DNA of 64,000 nt from Sphingopyxis sp. PET50 (GTDB taxonomy: Bacteria > Pseudomonadota > Alphaproteobacteria > Sphingomonadales > Sphingomonadaceae): contig NZ_CP104207.1 of NCBI RefSeq assembly GCF_025244705.1, positions 1,612,001 to 1,676,000 of the forward strand, read 5' to 3'. This document shows, piece after piece, positions 61,234-64,000 of this stretch. Position numbers and translations under genes: made by a program. The notes under the pieces were generated by a model, which searched no databases, was not told the origin of the DNA, and saw nothing but the letters and a program-made list of their open reading frames with translations. Within the stretch, counting starts at the first letter, position 1. Each line of letters starts with the position of its first letter.

Positions 61234-63099
61234 CCCCGCAGTTCGGCGCTGGTCAGCGACCGCCCGCTCTTTTCATATTCGAGCCGCGCGGCGGACAGGA
61301 TATGCGCCATGCCGACATGCTGCCCGCGATCGGCGGCGGCGAAGGCGGCGCCCATCGCGACGTTGCGGATCGATCCGCCCGACAGGTTGAGCTGCGACAA
61401 TCGGTCGAAATCGAGCGCGCCCTTCGGCGTCGATTTGGGGAAGATGCGCTGCCAGATTTCGGCGCGTTCGGCCTGCCCCGGAAAATCGAAGTCGATGATG
61501 AAGCGCAGCCGGCGCAGGAAGGCGCTGTCGATGTTCGAGCGGTAATTGGTCGTCAGGATCGACAGGCCGCGATATTCCTCGATCCGCTGGAGCAGATAGC
61601 TGACCTCGATATTGGCGTGGCGGTCGCGGCTCTCGTTGATCTCGCCGCGCTTGCCGAACAATGCGTCGGCCTCGTCGAACTGGAGGATCGCGGCGCCTTC
61701 CTCGGCGGCGTCGAACAGGCGGCGCAGATTCTTTTCGGTCTCGCCGATCCATTTCGACATCATCGACGACAGGTCGATGCGATAGACGTCGAGCCCGAGC
61801 TCGGCGCCGAGAATCTCGCCCGCGAGCGTCTTGCCCGCGCCCGAGGGCCCGGAGAAAAGCACGCTGATCCCGAGCCCGCGCCCGGCGCTGCGTTTGGCGA
61901 AGCCCCAGCTTTCGTAGACCGTCGGGCGGTTGCGGACCTGCGCGACGATCGCCTTCAGCACATCCTTTTGCGCGGGCGGCAGGACAAGGTCGTTCCACTG
62001 CGCCTCGCTGTCGATGCGGCGCGCGAGGTCCTCCATGCGCGGGCGGGCGAAGCGGCGCGCGGCGTCCCAGGCAATTTCGTCGAGCTTCGGCGCGCCTTTC
62101 TTCGCTTTGGCCGCCGGATCGGGCGCGAGCACCGCGAGCTCGGCGGCGACGCTGTCGGCAAGCTCGGGCGACACGGGAAAATGGTAGGCGAGCCGTTCGA
62201 TCGTGCCGTTGAGCTTTTTGGCATAGGGGCCGAGCCGGTCGCGCCACAGCGGCAATTGCTCGTTCGCGGTCAGCCGCGGCATGTCGAGCCGCACCGTCGG
62301 CGCCTGTCCCAGCATCAGCGCATCGGGCGCGCCGACGATCAGCGGGCGGCCGAGCAGCGTCGCGAACAGCGCGAGCGGAGCGGGATCGTTCAGCCGGTCG
62401 GCATCGACGAACAGCGCGCCGCCGGTCAGCACCAGGTCGCGGCGCCACAGTTGCGCGAGGCGCGCGATGTCGGCGGGCGCGCCGGGCAGGATCGCGGCGC
62501 CGATCGCGAACAGCGGGCGCCCGATCGTCGCCAGCGCCGCCGCGGCCGCCTGCTCCTTGCCGAGCGGATCGGGGCCGCACAGTTGCAGCGTCATGTCGGG
62601 TTCGCCCGCGACGCGCAGCGCGATCGCGTCGCTCAGCCGCTGCCGCGACGGCGACAGGCCGCGCGGGCGGCGCGGCGGGGCGCGCGAGCAGCGCCAGTTC
62701 CTCCGACAGCGACGGCGCCCCGACCAGCGCGAGCAGGACCGGTTCGGCGAGACCGAAGGGCGCCGCCCCCAGCCCCTCGCGGCCGTCGATGTGGATCAGG
62801 CCCAAGCCGCGCAGCGGCGCACCGGGGCCGAGCGCCGACCAGTGCGCGCCGGGCAGCTTGACCAGCGCGAGGCCGAGCGACGGCGCGGAGCGCGCCGGGT
62901 CGCCGTGGAGCGCCGCGATCCGCCCCGCCGCCCCCGGATCGAGCGCCGCATAGGCGCCGAGCAACAGCATATTGCGCCCGAAGGCGTCGAGGCCGAACAG
63001 CGCGGCGACATGGTCGGCACCGCTGCGCGGCGGCGACGCGGCGCTCGTGCCGTCGAGCCAGCCGGCGACCGTCTGGAAAGCCGCACCCAGCGCCTCCAT
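61221..63099 (-). CDS. AAA+ ATPase, Afp15/Pvc15-like (apparent frameshift)
   Basis: About 625 aa joined. The N-terminal part (MEALGAAFQTVAGWLDGTSA ... GLDAFGRNMLLLGAYAALDP) is the eCIS ATPase N-domain. The AAA+ core has Walker A SGPSGAGKTLAGEILG (about residues 413-428), Walker B AAILQFDEADALFGKRGEIN (about 470) and sensor LTTNYRSNIDSAFLRRLRFI. The end is KSGRSLTSAELRGWLL. Afp15 is a hexameric ATPase needed for eCIS particle assembly. The frame breaks at 62658-62664; reading GCCGGC gives PAGLSPSRQRLSDAIALRVA. It follows the DUF4255 gene by 15 nt. Confidence 0.9.
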
Positions 63100-63114
63100 G
63101 GTCGCCGCGCGCGG

Positions 63115-64000
63115 TCATGACAGATCGACCAGCGGGCCGGTGATGCGGCCGAAATCGGGCTGCTGCGGATCGGCGCCGACCTCGGGCTGCGAAGCGAAAC
63201 CGTCGATGTCGACGCGCGCCAGATAATCGCCCGCGGCGAGGTCGGCGAAGGCGAATGTCGAGCTGGCCCGCCGGGAAGGCGGCGGGGGCGTTCATCTCGA
63301 TCGCAGCATTGCCGAGCTGGCCGGGGCCGAAGGCGTTGAGCAGGAGGGTCGCCGATTGCCCGGCCTGCAGCGGCGGGTCGATATCGACGGTCACCGTGCC
63401 CGAGCGCAGGCCCGCCGCGCTGCCCGGCGCCGCCGCGGCGGCGATCCCGGTCATCAGCGGCAGGATGGCGAAGGCGACGACGTTCGACCCGCGGCGCAGC
63501 CGTTCGGGCATCGCGGGATCGACCGGCGCCGCGACGACCTCGAGCTGATGCGCGCCCGCGCGCGGCACCGTGCCGCCGAACAGCGCGGCGTCGAGCGTCA
63601 GCGCCAGCGTGTCGCCGGCGATCGCCTCCCCGGCGAGCGGCAGCGGATCGCCGTCGATGCGCAGGCTGTTGCCGAAGCGTGCGATACCGCTGCCGGTGAT
63701 ATAGAGCGTGCCGCCCCAGGGCGCGGGGCCGGTCTGGCCCTCGGCGGGGCCGATGCCGCGGATCTGCAGCGGGCCCATCGGGGCGGCGAAGATTTCGGGG
63801 GTGGCGACGGGGATCGGCGGGCCGGGATCGTCCTGCGTTTCGATCGCGACGTTGCGCACGACATAGGTCGCCGACAGCGCATAGGGGACCTGGAAGAACA
63901 CCGACCAGAGTTTCGACCAATCCTCGAGCGACGGCTGTTCGGGGTCGAGCGACAGGGGGCGGCCTTCGCCGGCGAGGTCGGCATTGGTAAGCGCAGGCTG
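63115..64000 (-). CDS. DUF4255 (Afp16/Pvc16-like tail-terminator type) protein, 5'-truncated by the window edge
   Basis: The gene enters from beyond 64000. The visible part begins ADLAGEGRPLSLDPEQPSLE then DWSKLWSVFFQVPYALSATY, the diagnostic end of the DUF4255 domain. An IPT/TIG-like domain follows (PLQIRGIGPAEGQTGPAPWG, LYITGSGIARFGNSLRIDGD), then a second beta domain. DUF4255 is the eCIS tail-completion family. The frame breaks at 63262-63268; restoring it gives STFAFADLAAGDYLARVDID and a TGA at 63115. Confidence 0.85.

Noticed and set aside
42344..64000. Prophage or type VI secretion locus
   Set aside because: No capsid, terminase, portal, lysis or integrase genes, and no TssJKLM or ClpV; DUF4255, the Afp15-type ATPase and DUF4157 indicate an eCIS.

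Overview
The window is GC-rich chromosomal DNA from an alphaproteobacterium, most likely a sphingomonad (Sphingopyxis/Sphingomonas type). This rests on the gene content: a lipoyl-domain PdhB, an NDUFS4-like complex I subunit, a DUF4170 protein, an S9 peptidase and M28 lipoprotein peptidase, YbaB next to dnaX, and many short GC-rich palindromic repeats between genes. No database search was possible, so genus placement is inference.

Positions 1-42134 are mostly housekeeping. In order they hold: pdhA-hypothetical-pdhB, ftsB, an S9 peptidase, enolase, a four-gene group of small envelope proteins (DUF883/holin-like), hrpB, a DUF1801 gene, polyprenyl synthase, a chorismate mutase-GST pair, a HerA-like ATPase, a cytochrome P450, a two-component system with a PepSY protein, tRNA-Val(CAC), hup, lon, ybaB-dnaX, the SRP RNA, a class A beta-lactamase, a ferredoxin-cysteine desulfurase pair, an alpha/beta hydrolase, rpiB-glyA-small membrane protein-nrdR, a GIY-YIG/TrmJ fusion, three tandem small secreted proteins, a second chorismate mutase, rpsD, an M28 peptidase, agmatine deiminase with N-carbamoylputrescine amidase (agmatine to putrescine), and a nitrobindin-like protein.

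Positions 42344-64000 hold the most notable system. It is a tightly overlapping minus-strand operon, over 21 kb and cut by the window edge, encoding the distal half of an extracellular contractile injection system (eCIS, Afp/PVC-like). From upstream to downstream it has a DUF4255 (Afp16-like) protein, an Afp15-like AAA+ ATPase, an 87-aa unknown protein, a very large DUF4157 protein (about 1250 aa, the candidate cargo or effector), a CIS tube/Afp7-like protein, a small LysM-like baseplate protein, a gpD/Afp8 hub, a gp5-like spike, a PAAR-like tip, a gp25-like wedge, two large baseplate-J-like proteins, a tail protein I-like protein with a long extension, and a DUF6519 beta-helix protein that is probably a fibre. 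The sheath and inner tube genes are not in the window and should lie beyond 64000.

An important caveat is that about twenty genes, including the essential glyA and the response regulator, are broken by single-base indels. Most of these fall where restoring the protein frame restores a GCCGGC site, which points to systematic sequencing or assembly error rather than pseudogenes. Affected genes are annotated here across the frameshift and flagged.
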